Assembly: GCA_030655075.1 (NCBI GenBank) | Contig: JAURWE010000058.1 | Location: 124,001-188,000 of the forward strand | Source of the DNA: Pararhizobium sp. | GTDB lineage: Bacteria > Pseudomonadota > Alphaproteobacteria > Rhizobiales > Rhizobiaceae | DNA: 64,000 nucleotides | Direction: 5' to 3' | Shown here: positions 9,754-18,999 of the stretch, one piece after another | Position numbering within the stretch: position 1 is the first letter of the stretch | Layout: each line of letters begins with the position of its first letter | Program-made: the position numbers and the translations under genes | The notes under the pieces: generated by a model | The model's input: the letters and a program-made list of their open reading frames with translations, nothing else | Databases searched by the model: none | What the model was told of the DNA's origin: nothing

Positions 9754-10332
9754 ATGGCAAAAAAAGACGGCGAGCTTGTAATCAAGAAATACGCCAATCG
9801 TAGGCTCTACAATACTGGCACGAGCACATACGTTACGCTCGACGATCTAGCCGTCATGGTGAAAAAGGGCGAGGAATTCACCGTACAGGATGCCAAATCA
9901 GGCGACGACATCACCCATTCCGTTTTGACCCAGATCATTTTCGAGCAGGAATCAAAGACCGGAAACACGCTTCTGCCGATCTCCTTCCTCCGCCAGCTGA
10001 TCTCCTTCTACGGCGATCAGATGCAGATGGTGGTGCCGAGCTATCTCGAACATTCGATGCAGGCCTTCACCGAGCAACAGGTGCAGATGCGCGAGCAGAT
10101 GACCAAAGCCTTCGGCGACACGCCGATCGTGCGCAACATGCAACTGCCGATCCAGATGGTCGAGGAGCAGGTCAAGCGCAACACGGAGATCTTCCATCAG
10201 GCCATGCAGATGTTCTCGCCCTTCATGGCGACACCGCAGGCCAAGGAAACCAAGAAGGCGGAAGCCAAGGATATCGACGAGCTGAAGCAGCAACTGCGGT
10301 CGCTACAAAGCAAGCTGGAAAATCTCGGCTGA
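9754..10332 (+). CDS. phaR: Polyhydroxyalkanoate synthesis repressor PhaR
   Basis: This 192-aa protein has the N-terminal PHB/PHA accumulation DNA-binding domain (VIKKYANRRLYNTGTSTYVT). A central PHB-granule-associated region follows, and the C terminus is a charged helical coiled coil (DELKQQLRSLQSKLENL). PhaR senses PHB granules and represses phasin and carbon-flow genes. The ATG at 9754 is preceded by GAGGAGACCAAA, a clear ribosome-binding site. The same frame stays open about 1.4 kb upstream across phbA, but that stretch is antisense to phbA and not part of the gene. Confidence 0.95.
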   Translation: MAKKDGELVIKKYANRRLYNTGTSTYVTLDDLAVMVKKGEEFTVQDAKSGDDITHSVLTQIIFEQESKTGNTLLPISFLRQLISFYGDQMQMVVPSYLEHSMQAFTEQQVQMREQMTKAFGDTPIVRNMQLPIQMVEEQVKRNTEIFHQAMQMFSPFMATPQAKETKKAEAKDIDELKQQLRSLQSKLENLG

Positions 10333-10365
10333 CAAAAACTTGAGCGCGCCGGATGCGTTTCGTTC

Positions 10366-10773
10366 CTAAAGGCCGATGGAAATATCTCGGCCTGCGGAAC
10401 GCATCGAAACGGAAAAGCCTGCGATCACATCGATGAAACTGATCGTCATCAGGATGAAAAAGATCTGCGTCGCAGCACCCGGCACCAGCAGGAACTCGAC
10501 CAGAAAAATCACGAACAGCACCATCGACAGAAGATGATCCATCAGCGCTTTCGAGCTGGTGCGGGTGGCCTTGAGAATTTCCACGAACAGCAGGACGAGC
10601 GCGATCAGAATGAAGAGGTCGCCGAGCGCCAGCGTCCAGATGGCGCCGGACAGCATCGACAGCGACATGACCTGTGTATCCAGGACCGCAATCCCGCCGC
10701 CACCCAGCACGCCGGTCATGGCAAGGTTATAGAGCACGAAGGGCACGATCATCAGCGGAATGGCGGCAATCAT
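10366..10773 (-). CDS. Small four-helix integral membrane protein, function unknown
   Basis: This 135-aa protein is almost entirely hydrophobic, with about four membrane segments (roughly residues 2-22, 40-65, 84-100 and 103-124). It has no signal-peptide cleavage site and no catalytic motif that I recognise. It ends in a short polar tail (MRSAGRDISIGL). It is convergent with phaR, with only 33 nt between the stop codons, and lies downstream of rpmF, separated from it by the rpmF terminator. I cannot assign a function. Confidence 0.75.
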   Translation of the reverse strand: MIAAIPLMIVPFVLYNLAMTGVLGGGGIAVLDTQVMSLSMLSGAIWTLALGDLFILIALVLLFVEILKATRTSSKALMDHLLSMVLFVIFLVEFLLVPGAATQIFFILMTISFIDVIAGFSVSMRSAGRDISIGL

Positions 10774-10869
10774 GGGCAGGGCTCCTCATTAGCGGCGCAA
10801 GTCAATGGCTGCGCCGTCGCTGCGTTGTTCTTATCCCAGCTTGCGGCGCAAGAAAATGACCGCAAAAGA

Positions 10870-10895
10870 AAAGGGCCAGCAAAAGCCGGCCCTTT
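10870..10895 (-). terminator. Rho-independent terminator of rpmF
   Basis: On the minus strand AAAGGGCCGGC-TTTT-GCTGGCCCTTT forms an 11-bp stem with one mismatch and is followed by T-rich sequence. It lies 25 nt after the rpmF stop codon. Confidence 0.85.
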
Positions 10896-10920
10896 CAAAC
10901 AAAATCAGCAGTGAAAGCGA

Positions 10921-11106
10921 TTATGCGCTTTCCTTCGGCGTCAGAACCTGACGGCCGCGATACATGCCGGTCTTCATGTCGATGTGGTGCGGGCGGCGAA
11001 GTTCGCCGGAGTTCTTGTCTTCGACATAAGTCGGCGACTTCAGCGCGTCAGCGGAACGGCGCATGCCACGCTTGGACGGGCTTGTTTTTCTCTTAGGTAC
11101 AGCCAT
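10921..11106 (-). CDS. rpmF: 50S ribosomal protein L32
   Basis: This 61-aa basic protein begins MAVPKRKTSPSKRGMRRSAD, the signature N terminus of bacterial L32. The alphaproteobacterial form lacks the zinc-binding cysteines, as here. GTGGAG lies six bases upstream of the ATG at 11106, which decides this start over an in-frame upstream codon. It has its own terminator. Confidence 0.97.
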   Translation of the reverse strand: MAVPKRKTSPSKRGMRRSADALKSPTYVEDKNSGELRRPHHIDMKTGMYRGRQVLTPKESA

Positions 11107-11259
11107 TTCATACTCCACTTATCGGGCAAACACTGTTCAGGCGGCCAATTGGTCGGCCGGGAGAAACAGGCGTTAATCTCGGAATTTGCCGGGCTTATAC
11201 ATGCCTCCCCGGGGTTTGACCAGACCCTGAGTCACTTTTTTCCGAGCCAGGCCGTCGGT

Positions 11260-11907
11260 TCAGGCTTCGTCTTCCTCGACGATCGATGTTTCCTTCGCCG
11301 CCTCCAGCCGCCAGGCCTGAAACGCCGGATGGTTCCTGACGGCACTCATATAGGAAAGCGTTCCCGGATCGTCCGTCAGCAGATAGGCGTCGAGCCGGTT
11401 CGTCACCGGCGCGAACATCGCATCGGCGGCCGAAAAGGCGCCGAACAGGAAGGGGCCGCCGGACCGGGCGATCGATTCCCGCCAGATCGCTTCGATCCGC
11501 GCCACATCGTCCATGACACCATCGGGAAGCTCGATCGCCCGGCGCTCGCGCCGCAGGTTCATGGGGCAAGCGTTCCGCAGCGCACGAAACCCTCCCAGCA
11601 TCTCCATCGAGAACGACCGCGCCATCGCCCGGTCCCGGCGATCTCGAGGCCACAGTCCGGCATCGGGATAAAGCTCGGCCACATATTCGATGATTGCCAG
11701 CGATTCCCAGACACGGGTCTCGCCATGGTGCAGCACAGGCACCCGTGCGGTCGGCGAGATATCCTTGAATTTCGGATTACCAGCCGGGAAATCGAACGGG
11801 ATCAATATCTCCTGGAACGGCACGCCCGCCGCCGTCATCGCCAGCCATGGCCGCAGAGACCAGGAGGAATAGTTCTTGTTGCCGATGTAAAGGGTGAGAT
11901 CCGTCAT
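11260..11907 (-). CDS. Glutathione S-transferase family protein
   Basis: This 215-aa protein has an N-terminal thioredoxin-like GST domain starting YIGNKNYSSWSLRPWLAM, where the SSWS serines are likely to activate glutathione, with the cis-Pro/ES binding loop in ARVPVLHHGETRVWESLAI. The C-terminal all-helical GST domain contains FLFGAFSAADAMFAPV, the conserved helix-6 capping region. The substrate is not predictable. It lies between mtgA and rpmF on the same strand. Confidence 0.88.
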   Translation of the reverse strand: MTDLTLYIGNKNYSSWSLRPWLAMTAAGVPFQEILIPFDFPAGNPKFKDISPTARVPVLHHGETRVWESLAIIEYVAELYPDAGLWPRDRRDRAMARSFSMEMLGGFRALRNACPMNLRRERRAIELPDGVMDDVARIEAIWRESIARSGGPFLFGAFSAADAMFAPVTNRLDAYLLTDDPGTLSYMSAVRNHPAFQAWRLEAAKETSIVEEDEA

Positions 11908-11979
11908 TGTCCTATCCGACTTTTATTTTGGACGACCATGACAGGATGCGTGGGTTCACTCCAATGAATTGAAATGATT

Positions 11980-12756
11980 TCAATCATAAAGACAGTTGAT
12001 GTATCCGCCGGATTGGCGCGCGCGCCGCTCGATTACACCGGCCAGCCGCCGCAAGCCGCGACCGGGTTTTCCGGCTGTGCGTTCGATCGGATTGGGCAGA
12101 GAAACAGCCAGCAGAGCAGATTGCCGCGCGCTGAGCTTAGAGGCGGGAACCCCGAAATGATGCTCTGCCGCAGCGCCGACGCCGTAGATTCCGGGGCCCC
12201 ACTCGGCGACATTCAGATAGATTTCCATCATCCGCTTTTTGCTCCAGACGGTGCTTGCGGCCATGGCCAGCGGCACTTCCAGCCCTTTGCGAAGAAAGGA
12301 CCGGCTGTTCCAGAGAAACAGGTTCTTGGCGGTCTGCATGGGAATCGTGCTGGCGCCGCGCGACGCCTCGCCCTCCAGCGCATCATCGATGACCGCATTC
12401 AGCTGCACCCAGTCGACACCACCGTGGAAACAGTATTGTCCGTCTTCGGACATCATCACCGACTGCACCAGCTGCGGCGAGATATCCTCGAAGGAAACCC
12501 ATTGACGGTCGTAGCCGCGCAGCAAAACCAGATCGCGCAGCATCAGGGTCGATACCGGATGAATGAAATCGACGCGATAGAGAACGATCAACACATAAGG
12601 CAGTGCGCACAGGACCAACAGCCAGAGCAAAAGCCGGCGCCACAGCGAACCCAAACCGGATCTGCGCCTGGCAGCCACGTCTTCGTCCTCTCGGATTTCT
12701 TCCTCGCGTATTTCGGGTGTGACGTCCAATCCGCAGTGCCTCTCCACAAAGACCAT
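11980..12756 (-). CDS. mtgA: Monofunctional biosynthetic peptidoglycan transglycosylase
   Basis: This 258-aa GT51 enzyme polymerises lipid II glycan strands in the periplasm. There is a single N-terminal membrane anchor (about residues 43-62, LLLWLLVLCALPYVLIVLYR) after a charged cytoplasmic segment. The GT51 motifs are present: catalytic Glu in MMSEDGQYCFHGGVDW, GASTIPMQTAKNLFLW, and KKRMMEIYLNVAEWGPGIYG. No transpeptidase domain follows, which makes it the monofunctional type. Confidence 0.94.
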   Translation of the reverse strand: MVFVERHCGLDVTPEIREEEIREDEDVAARRRSGLGSLWRRLLLWLLVLCALPYVLIVLYRVDFIHPVSTLMLRDLVLLRGYDRQWVSFEDISPQLVQSVMMSEDGQYCFHGGVDWVQLNAVIDDALEGEASRGASTIPMQTAKNLFLWNSRSFLRKGLEVPLAMAASTVWSKKRMMEIYLNVAEWGPGIYGVGAAAEHHFGVPASKLSARQSALLAVSLPNPIERTAGKPGRGLRRLAGVIERRARQSGGYINCLYD

Positions 12757-12877
12757 TGTCTCTTAGCGGCATGCCCGCCGCAATGCCAGCGTCCAGGGCA
12801 AATCTTTGCTACAGGCGGGCAGGATCTGTCCGGTTTCTCCGTTGCATGCCGGATGCCGGCATGCCAAACAGCGGATC

Positions 12878-13792
12878 ATGAACGATAAAACGCTGTTGTT
12901 TACGTCCCGTCTCAAGACCTGCGGCGAACAGGTTGAAGCGCTTCTGCGCCGCGTTCTCGATGCCGGCCCGCAGGCAGACGAGACCACGCGCCCAGAAAAC
13001 CTGCTGGCCGCCATGCGCCACGGCGTCCTCAATGGTGGCAAGCGGCTGCGTCCCTTTCTCCTGACCGAGACAGCCTTGCTCCTCGATGGAGAACCGGAAG
13101 CAGCTTTGCGTGTCGGGGCGGCGCTCGAATGCATCCATTGTTATTCGCTGGTCCATGACGACCTTCCGGCTATGGACGACGACGATGTCCGGCGTGGCCA
13201 GCCAACCGTGCACAAGGCTTTCGACGAGGCGACCGCCATCCTCGCCGGCGACAGCCTGCTGACCCTGGCCTTCGATATCATCGCCGCGCCGGAAACAAAT
13301 CTGTCCGACCGGCAAAAGACCGAACTCGTGCTGGCGCTGGCGCGCGCATCGGGCATCGGCGGCATGGCCGGCGGCCAGGCCCTCGACCTCGCGGCAGAAA
13401 CTACGGCACCCGGCGAGCAGGGCATCATCACGCTCCAAGCCATGAAAACCGGCGCCCTCATCCGCTTTGCCTGTGAAGCCGGCGCGATCACGACCGGTGC
13501 CGACACGCAGACCAGAAATACCCTGCGCCGCTTCGGCGAAAAGATCGGCCTTGCCTTCCAGCTGGCCGACGACCTCCTGGACCTAAGTGCGGACGCTGCA
13601 ACCATGGGCAAGGCCACTGGTAAGGACGGTGCGCGCGGCAAGGCGACACTGGTGTCGCTTCACGGCGTGGAATGGACCCAGACGACCCTCAAGGCGCTTG
13701 TTACGGATGCCGCAGATATTTTGGCACCCTATGGCGAAAAGGCCGGCATTCTCATTGAGGCCGCCCACTTCGTCGCCAACAGGAAGAGCTAA
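12878..13792 (+). CDS. ispA: Short-chain polyprenyl (farnesyl) diphosphate synthase
   Basis: This 304-aa trans-prenyltransferase builds farnesyl diphosphate from IPP and DMAPP/GPP. The first aspartate-rich motif, LVHDDLPAMDDDD near residue 91-103, has the two-residue insertion typical of bacterial FPP synthases. The second motif is QLADDLLD near 228. NGGKRLRPFL near the N terminus binds IPP. I use the ATG at 12878; an in-frame ATG at 12806 would add 24 residues that do not resemble the family. Confidence 0.92.
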   Translation: MNDKTLLFTSRLKTCGEQVEALLRRVLDAGPQADETTRPENLLAAMRHGVLNGGKRLRPFLLTETALLLDGEPEAALRVGAALECIHCYSLVHDDLPAMDDDDVRRGQPTVHKAFDEATAILAGDSLLTLAFDIIAAPETNLSDRQKTELVLALARASGIGGMAGGQALDLAAETTAPGEQGIITLQAMKTGALIRFACEAGAITTGADTQTRNTLRRFGEKIGLAFQLADDLLDLSADAATMGKATGKDGARGKATLVSLHGVEWTQTTLKALVTDAADILAPYGEKAGILIEAAHFVANRKS

Positions 13793-13878
13793 CCCGGCAA
13801 AATTGTCATCGCGACAAGAAAACCCGTTTCGCCTTTAAAGCTGCCTAATATGATGCCGGCAAAAGGACGAACACCATC

Positions 13879-14517
13879 ATGAGCGCCGTATCCCCCTATC
13901 TGCCCCAGCTGCTGATCGCATGGACCGCCTATTTCATCGCGGTCGTCTCGCCCGGTCCGGCCATTCTGGCGATCATCTCGACCTCGATCAGCCAGGGGCG
14001 GCGCGGCGGCCTGTCGTTGGCAGCAGGCGTTCTCACCGGATCTTACACCTGGGCTATGCTGACCGCGTCCGGGCTTTCAGCCCTGATCCGGACCTATGGG
14101 CAAGCCATCGTCTTTCTGAAGATCGCCGGAGGTTGTTATCTTTTGTGGCTGGCTTTCAATGCCGCCCGATCGGCCCTGAGAAAAGACGAGGCCGTCCTTG
14201 CCAGCCGGAAGACACCGGTGCCGCTGACATCGCTGTATCTGAAGGGTCTGGGGATCCATCTGACAAATCCGAAAGCGATTTTTGGCTGGATCATGCTTGT
14301 CTCCATCGGCATGCCGGCCGGCGCGCCCACGAATGTCACCGTGGTCTTCATCGGTGGCTGCATGATCATCGGCATGATCGTTTTCAGCGGCATGGCGCTT
14401 GTCTTCTCGCTCCGGCCGGTCAATCGTGCCTATGTCAAAGGCCGCAGGCTGATCGAGAGCGCCATGGCCGGTTTCTTCGCCTTTGCCGGTGTCCAGCTGC
14501 TGACCAGCCGGCTCTAG
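13879..14517 (+). CDS. LysE/RhtB-family amino-acid exporter
   Basis: This 212-aa inner-membrane protein has about six hydrophobic segments. The family fingerprint AVVSPGPAILAIISTSISQG lies in the first loop, and the family-typical LTNPKAIFGWIM follows in the middle. Such proteins export amino acids or homoserine lactones. The substrate cannot be read from the sequence. Confidence 0.9.
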   Translation: MSAVSPYLPQLLIAWTAYFIAVVSPGPAILAIISTSISQGRRGGLSLAAGVLTGSYTWAMLTASGLSALIRTYGQAIVFLKIAGGCYLLWLAFNAARSALRKDEAVLASRKTPVPLTSLYLKGLGIHLTNPKAIFGWIMLVSIGMPAGAPTNVTVVFIGGCMIIGMIVFSGMALVFSLRPVNRAYVKGRRLIESAMAGFFAFAGVQLLTSRL

Positions 14518-14531
14518 AGTCCAACGAAAAT

Positions 14532-14548
14532 GGCGGGACAAGCCCGCC
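14532..14548. terminator. Small hairpin between convergent genes
   Basis: GGCGGG-ACAAG-CCCGCC lies between the LysE-type gene and the convergent OmpA-type gene. The stem is short (6 bp) and the T-tract weak, so its role as a terminator is only likely. Confidence 0.45.
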
Positions 14549-14579
14549 GTTCAAATCTTTACGATGGCCGCCGTATGCA

Positions 14580-15251
14580 TCAGTTTTCGGTGATCGGCGC
14601 AATCTCCACCTCGACACGTCGGTTCTGGGCGCGGCCATCCGCCGTCGCATTGGACGCGATCGGCTGCGACGGGCCATAGCCGATGGCCGACATGCGCCGC
14701 TGATCGACGCCGATCCCACCGAGATAGTTGGCAACCGAAATCGCGCGGCGCTCGGAAAGCTCCTGATTGTGCGCCAGGCTGCCGGTCGAATCCGTATGGC
14801 CGTTGATGTCGATCAGCGTCCGGTCGAACTTGCGCAGCACGATGCCGAGCGAATTGATCGTCGGCAGGAACTCCGGTTTCACATCGAACTTATCCGTGGC
14901 GAAGGTGATGTTCGACGGCATATTCAGAATGATCCGGTCGCCGGCGCGCGTCAACGAAATGCCGGTCCCGTCGAGTTGCTGGCGAAGTTCCGCCTCCTGC
15001 TGGTCCATGTAATTGCCGAGCGCACCACCGGTCAGTGCGCCGATACCGGCCCCGATGAGCAGCGCATTGCGGCCCGACCGCGTTCCCGTGCCACCGCCGA
15101 CCGCAAGACCGCCCAGTGCACCAAGGGCCGCACCGGCCAAGGCACCACCTGCCGTGTTCGAGACTTTTTGCTTGCCGGTGTAGGGATCGGTCGTCGTGCA
15201 TCCGGACAGATAGAGGAGCGCGACAGCGGCAATGGCAGCTTTCTTCATCAT
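14580..15251 (-). CDS. Glycine-zipper OmpA-family outer-membrane lipoprotein
   Basis: This 223-aa protein starts with a lipoprotein signal peptide ending in the lipobox LSGC (Cys18). Residues about 33-85 form a glycine-zipper segment (GGALAGAALGALGGLAVGGG and a second similar run). The C-terminal OmpA-like peptidoglycan-binding domain contains INGHTDSTGS, NQELSERRAISVANYL and AQNRRVEVEI, with the Asp and Arg that hold diaminopimelate. Domain order resembles YiaD/YfiB-type lipoproteins that link the outer membrane to peptidoglycan. Confidence 0.92.
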   Translation of the reverse strand: MMKKAAIAAVALLYLSGCTTTDPYTGKQKVSNTAGGALAGAALGALGGLAVGGGTGTRSGRNALLIGAGIGALTGGALGNYMDQQEAELRQQLDGTGISLTRAGDRIILNMPSNITFATDKFDVKPEFLPTINSLGIVLRKFDRTLIDINGHTDSTGSLAHNQELSERRAISVANYLGGIGVDQRRMSAIGYGPSQPIASNATADGRAQNRRVEVEIAPITEN

Positions 15252-15312
15252 CAGTTGGAAGCCTCGGGAAGAGTGTGTTGGCGGGTCGATTTTCTAGGCA
15301 CAGGGAATGCGG

Positions 15313-16566
15313 CTATTCAGCGGCAGTCTGTCCTTCTCCGAAGCGCTTTTCAATATAGTCGGCCACCAGCGTTTCGAAATCGCCGGCAATATTTGTTCCG
15401 CGGATCGTCATGGCCTTCTTGCCGTCGATGTAGACCGGCGCCGCCGGCAGTTCGCCGGTGCCTGGGAGCGAGATGCCGATATCGGCGTGTTTGCTTTCGC
15501 CCGGGCCATTGACGATGCAGCCCATGACGGCAACCTTGAGCGCCTCGACGCCTGGATATTTCTCTCGCCAGATCGGCATGTTGCGGCGAATGTCACCTTC
15601 AATCTTCTGGGCCAGCTCCTGAAACACTGTCGAGGTCGTACGCCCGCAACCGGGACAAGCGGCGACCACGGGAATGAACTGGCGAAAACCCATCACCTGG
15701 AGAAGCTCCTGGGCAACCTGCACCTCGCGGGTGCGGTCTCCACCGGGCTCGGGCGTCAGGGAAATACGGATCGTGTCACCAATGCCCTGCTGCAAGAGAA
15801 TGCCGAGCGAGGCCGACGAGGCAACGATGCCCTTGCTGCCCATGCCGGCCTCGGTCAGGCCCAGATGCAGGGCATGGTCCGAGCGCGAGCCAAGCATGGC
15901 ATAGACGGCGATCAGGTCCTGCACATTGCTGACCTTGGCCGACAGGATGATGCGGCTGCGCGGCAGGCCGATTTCCTCGGCAAGCTCGGCCGACAACAGA
16001 GCCGACTGGACAATCGTCTCGCGCATCACCTCCTGCGCCGACAGCGGAAAACCTTTGGCCTGGTTTTCATCCATCAGTCTGGTGAGCAGCTGCTGGTCGA
16101 GCGAGCCCCAGTTGACGCCGATGCGCACCGGCTTGTCATACTGAATGGCGCGCTCGATTATCGCGCCGAACTGCTTGTCCTTCTTATCCTTGAAGCCGAC
16201 ATTGCCCGGATTGATGCGATATTTCGCCAGCGCCGCAGCGCAGGCTGGATGATCGGCCAGAAGCTTGTGGCCGATATAATGAAAGTCGCCGACCAGCGGC
16301 ACATCGAGGCCAAGCCGCTCAAGCCGTTCGCGGATTTTCGGAACGGCAGCTGCGCTCTCGTCGCGATCGACGGTGATGCGAACAATCTCGGAGCCGGCCT
16401 TGTGCAGGGCTGCGACCTGCGCCACCGTCCCGTCGATATCGGCCGTGTCTGTATTCGTCATCGATTGCACGACGACCGGCGCTCCGCCGCCGACGATCAC
16501 ACCACCGACATCCACGGCCACGCAGGCACGGCGCGGTTTGGGGTCGAAATCGAAGAGAGAAGACAT
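15313..16566 (-). CDS. ispG: 4-hydroxy-3-methylbut-2-en-1-yl diphosphate synthase
   Basis: This 417-aa [4Fe-4S] enzyme carries out the penultimate step of the MEP isoprenoid pathway, turning MEcPP into HMBPP. The cluster cysteines are visible in AACPGCGRTT (about residue 300) and GCIVNGPGE (about 347). The N-terminal TIM barrel starts with VVQSMTNTDTAD. The ATG at 16566 has GAGGG six bases upstream; a GTG four codons earlier is less likely. Together with ispA, 1.5 kb away, it shows the non-mevalonate route. Confidence 0.96.
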   Translation of the reverse strand: MSSLFDFDPKPRRACVAVDVGGVIVGGGAPVVVQSMTNTDTADIDGTVAQVAALHKAGSEIVRITVDRDESAAAVPKIRERLERLGLDVPLVGDFHYIGHKLLADHPACAAALAKYRINPGNVGFKDKKDKQFGAIIERAIQYDKPVRIGVNWGSLDQQLLTRLMDENQAKGFPLSAQEVMRETIVQSALLSAELAEEIGLPRSRIILSAKVSNVQDLIAVYAMLGSRSDHALHLGLTEAGMGSKGIVASSASLGILLQQGIGDTIRISLTPEPGGDRTREVQVAQELLQVMGFRQFIPVVAACPGCGRTTSTVFQELAQKIEGDIRRNMPIWREKYPGVEALKVAVMGCIVNGPGESKHADIGISLPGTGELPAAPVYIDGKKAMTIRGTNIAGDFETLVADYIEKRFGEGQTAAE

Positions 16567-16675
16567 GAAGGCCCTCACGCAATCCTGTTGGCGGTCGTCC
16601 TCAGGTGGAGGACGGCGCTTTCATTGTCAACGGCATGTGGCTTCCATCGCCGATATTTGATCGCGCTTATGGCTC

Positions 16676-17863
16676 TTATCGATCACGCACATCGGCATGA
16701 ACGGCATTGTGCGACAGCAGAAGCACGGCCAAAAAAAGAACTGGAATCCCCAGAAACACCACCGCGAAGCCTGTGTGTTCGGCGATGAAGCCGATGGCGG
16801 AGGGCGCAAACAGCATGCCCGAATAGCCCATGAACGTGACCACAGACAGACCGATACCCGGCGCAAGCCCTGGCATGTTGCCGGCAGCCGAGAAGGCGAT
16901 CGGAACCATATTGGCGATACCGATACCGGCCACGGCAAAGCCGGCGATAGCCCAGCCATAACTGGGTGCGAGACCAGCCAGAAGCATGCCCGCCAGCGCC
17001 GTCAGCGTCGACATGCGCAGGGTTCTGACCGCACCGAAACGGTCCCGCACGAAGTCACCCGCAAACCGCATGATTGCCATTGTCGCCGAGAAGGCAGCAA
17101 AGGCAAAACCAGAGAGCTCAACCGACGCACCGAGCTCGTTGCGCATATAGAGCGCACCCCAATCAAGAACCGTGCCTTCGGGAACCATCGAGAACAGCGC
17201 CATGATACCGATCAGCCACGGCAATGGCGTCATCGGCAATCTCAACTTTTGTTTTGCCGTATCGGGGTGCGGCTGGTCGGCAAGCATCATCGGCCAGGCG
17301 ACGGCAATAAGGGTCAGGCAGAAAAGCGTCGCGAAAATGGCGTGTGACAGAACTCCAGCCTTGGCCATGATGAACCCGCCCAGTGCCGAGCCGATCAGAC
17401 CGCCGAGGCTCCAATAGGCATGACAAGACGACATGATCGATCGCCGCATCGATTTTTCGACCTCCACGGCATTGGCGTTCATGGCCACATCCATGGCACC
17501 GACGAACCCGCCGAGAAGCAGCATGCCAATGCTCGCCGTCCAAAGGTTCGGCATCAGTGTCAGCACCAGGAGCAGCGGCGATACGATGATCGCCGTTGTA
17601 CGAACCACTTTCTGCGATCCCAGCCGTGCAATGAAGCCGCCTGCAATGGGCATCAGAATGAGCGATCCAATCCCGAACACCAGAATCAGCAGACCGAGAA
17701 GACCCTCGCCGATCCCGAGCCTGTCCTTGAACTCCGGAATCTTCGGCGCCCAACTGCCCGTGACAAAGCCGTTCATGAGAAACATCAGCGAAATCGCCAG
17801 TCTGGTTCTGGGCATGTAGCCGGATTTTTGCGATCCGGAAGCAGTCAGGGAGGGCGTGTCCAT
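16676..17863 (-). CDS. Major facilitator superfamily transporter
   Basis: This 395-aa protein has about 12 membrane segments. The MFS cytoplasmic motif is partly kept as FIARLGSQKVVRT between segments 2 and 3. The start resembles the YbjJ-like group (MNGFVTGSWAPKIPEFKDRLG). It lies 95 nt downstream of a DeoR-type regulator gene on the same strand, so it is probably the gene that regulator controls. A sugar-like substrate is a guess from the regulator family only. Confidence 0.85.
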   Translation of the reverse strand: MDTPSLTASGSQKSGYMPRTRLAISLMFLMNGFVTGSWAPKIPEFKDRLGIGEGLLGLLILVFGIGSLILMPIAGGFIARLGSQKVVRTTAIIVSPLLLVLTLMPNLWTASIGMLLLGGFVGAMDVAMNANAVEVEKSMRRSIMSSCHAYWSLGGLIGSALGGFIMAKAGVLSHAIFATLFCLTLIAVAWPMMLADQPHPDTAKQKLRLPMTPLPWLIGIMALFSMVPEGTVLDWGALYMRNELGASVELSGFAFAAFSATMAIMRFAGDFVRDRFGAVRTLRMSTLTALAGMLLAGLAPSYGWAIAGFAVAGIGIANMVPIAFSAAGNMPGLAPGIGLSVVTFMGYSGMLFAPSAIGFIAEHTGFAVVFLGIPVLFLAVLLLSHNAVHADVRDR

Positions 17864-17958
17864 CGGGAATTTCCTAGAGGCGCTTGCGCGCGGTTAATAC
17901 TTTGTTATTTCATGTTTCCAGCCGAATTCGGATGGACGAGAATCAGATTGGGCAATCT

Positions 17959-18741
17959 TCAAGGCAAGGCCTCTTGGGCCTGAACGACCGTCACACCGTG
18001 GGCTTGATAGGCACCCACGGACAGACGGTCTGCATCCGCCTCCAGCAAAAGTGTCTGGCATTCTGCCAGTGGAACGATGCTGTAGGTCGAAACCACCCCG
18101 AGCTTGTCATTGGTTGCCGGGACGAGAACCGACCGGCTGCGCTCTGCCACCGAGCGCTTGAATTCTGCATCGTCGAAATGAACAGCGGTCAGACCGGCCT
18201 CGACATCGACGCCGCAGACACCCAGCACGCAGAGATCGGTCCGCAACAGGCCGATTTCGCGAATGGCCTTGGCACCGATGGCCGCGCCGATATGGCGGTC
18301 GATCGGGCCGCCGATAAGAACCAGCTGCAGGCCGGGCGTTTCCATCAATGCCGCAGCGATAACAGGCGTATTGGTCACGACCGTCAGCTCGGAATTGGCC
18401 GGGATTGCGCGCGCTATGGCTAGATTGGTCGAGCCCGCATCGAGAAAGACAGTCATGCCAGGAAGAAGAAACCCTGCCGTGGCACGGGCAAGCGCCGCCT
18501 TGCGTTCCGTTCCGATAACCAGTCTTTCCGCCAGCGATGTGTCGAAGGAGGCAACGGGCAAGGCACCGCCGTAAACACGCTGGCAGCGGCCGGCGGCCGC
18601 GAGATCTCTGAGATCCCGGCGAATGGTGTCGTCTGAGACCTGGAGCTCCTGCGCCAACTTTGACGCAAGCACGCGCCCGGATGTGCGCAATCGCTCACAA
18701 ATAAGCTCGTGCCGCTCGCGCAATAAAAGATCAGCTTGCAT
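17959..18741 (-). CDS. DeoR/GlpR-family transcriptional regulator
   Basis: This 260-aa protein has an N-terminal winged helix (RHELICERL, with the recognition helix in QVSDDTIRRDLRDLAAAG) and a C-terminal sugar-phosphate-sensing DeoRC domain (FLDAGSTNLAIARAI, VTNTPVIAAAL). Family members usually respond to phosphorylated sugars. It is co-directional with the MFS gene and divergent from the amino-acid ABC transporter, with about 260 nt between the starts. Confidence 0.9.
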   Translation of the reverse strand: MQADLLLRERHELICERLRTSGRVLASKLAQELQVSDDTIRRDLRDLAAAGRCQRVYGGALPVASFDTSLAERLVIGTERKAALARATAGFLLPGMTVFLDAGSTNLAIARAIPANSELTVVTNTPVIAAALMETPGLQLVLIGGPIDRHIGAAIGAKAIREIGLLRTDLCVLGVCGVDVEAGLTAVHFDDAEFKRSVAERSRSVLVPATNDKLGVVSTYSIVPLAECQTLLLEADADRLSVGAYQAHGVTVVQAQEALP

Positions 18742-18999
18742 ATTCTCTCAATCGTGCACAAACGTGTATGAATCGGTATAAAGACGCATAGACCAATGCT
18801 CCGGCAATCTCAACAGACTTTTCCAGAATTCTTGAATCTTCGTCAGTTTCTGGTCATTTCTCCTCAAAAATGCATTGCCCTCTTCTAAAATTGAGAAAAA
18901 TCGTTGCGTTCCGCGCGGAAAATTGGAGTTTTGTGCGCATTCCGCGTCCGGTTTATATGCGAGTTTCAATCCATACCGGCGTCTGGCCGGACCAAACAG

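Noticed and set aside
15307..16788. Plus-strand open frame of 493 codons opposite ispG
   Set aside because: It is antisense to a conserved essential gene, and its composition is that of a shadow frame.
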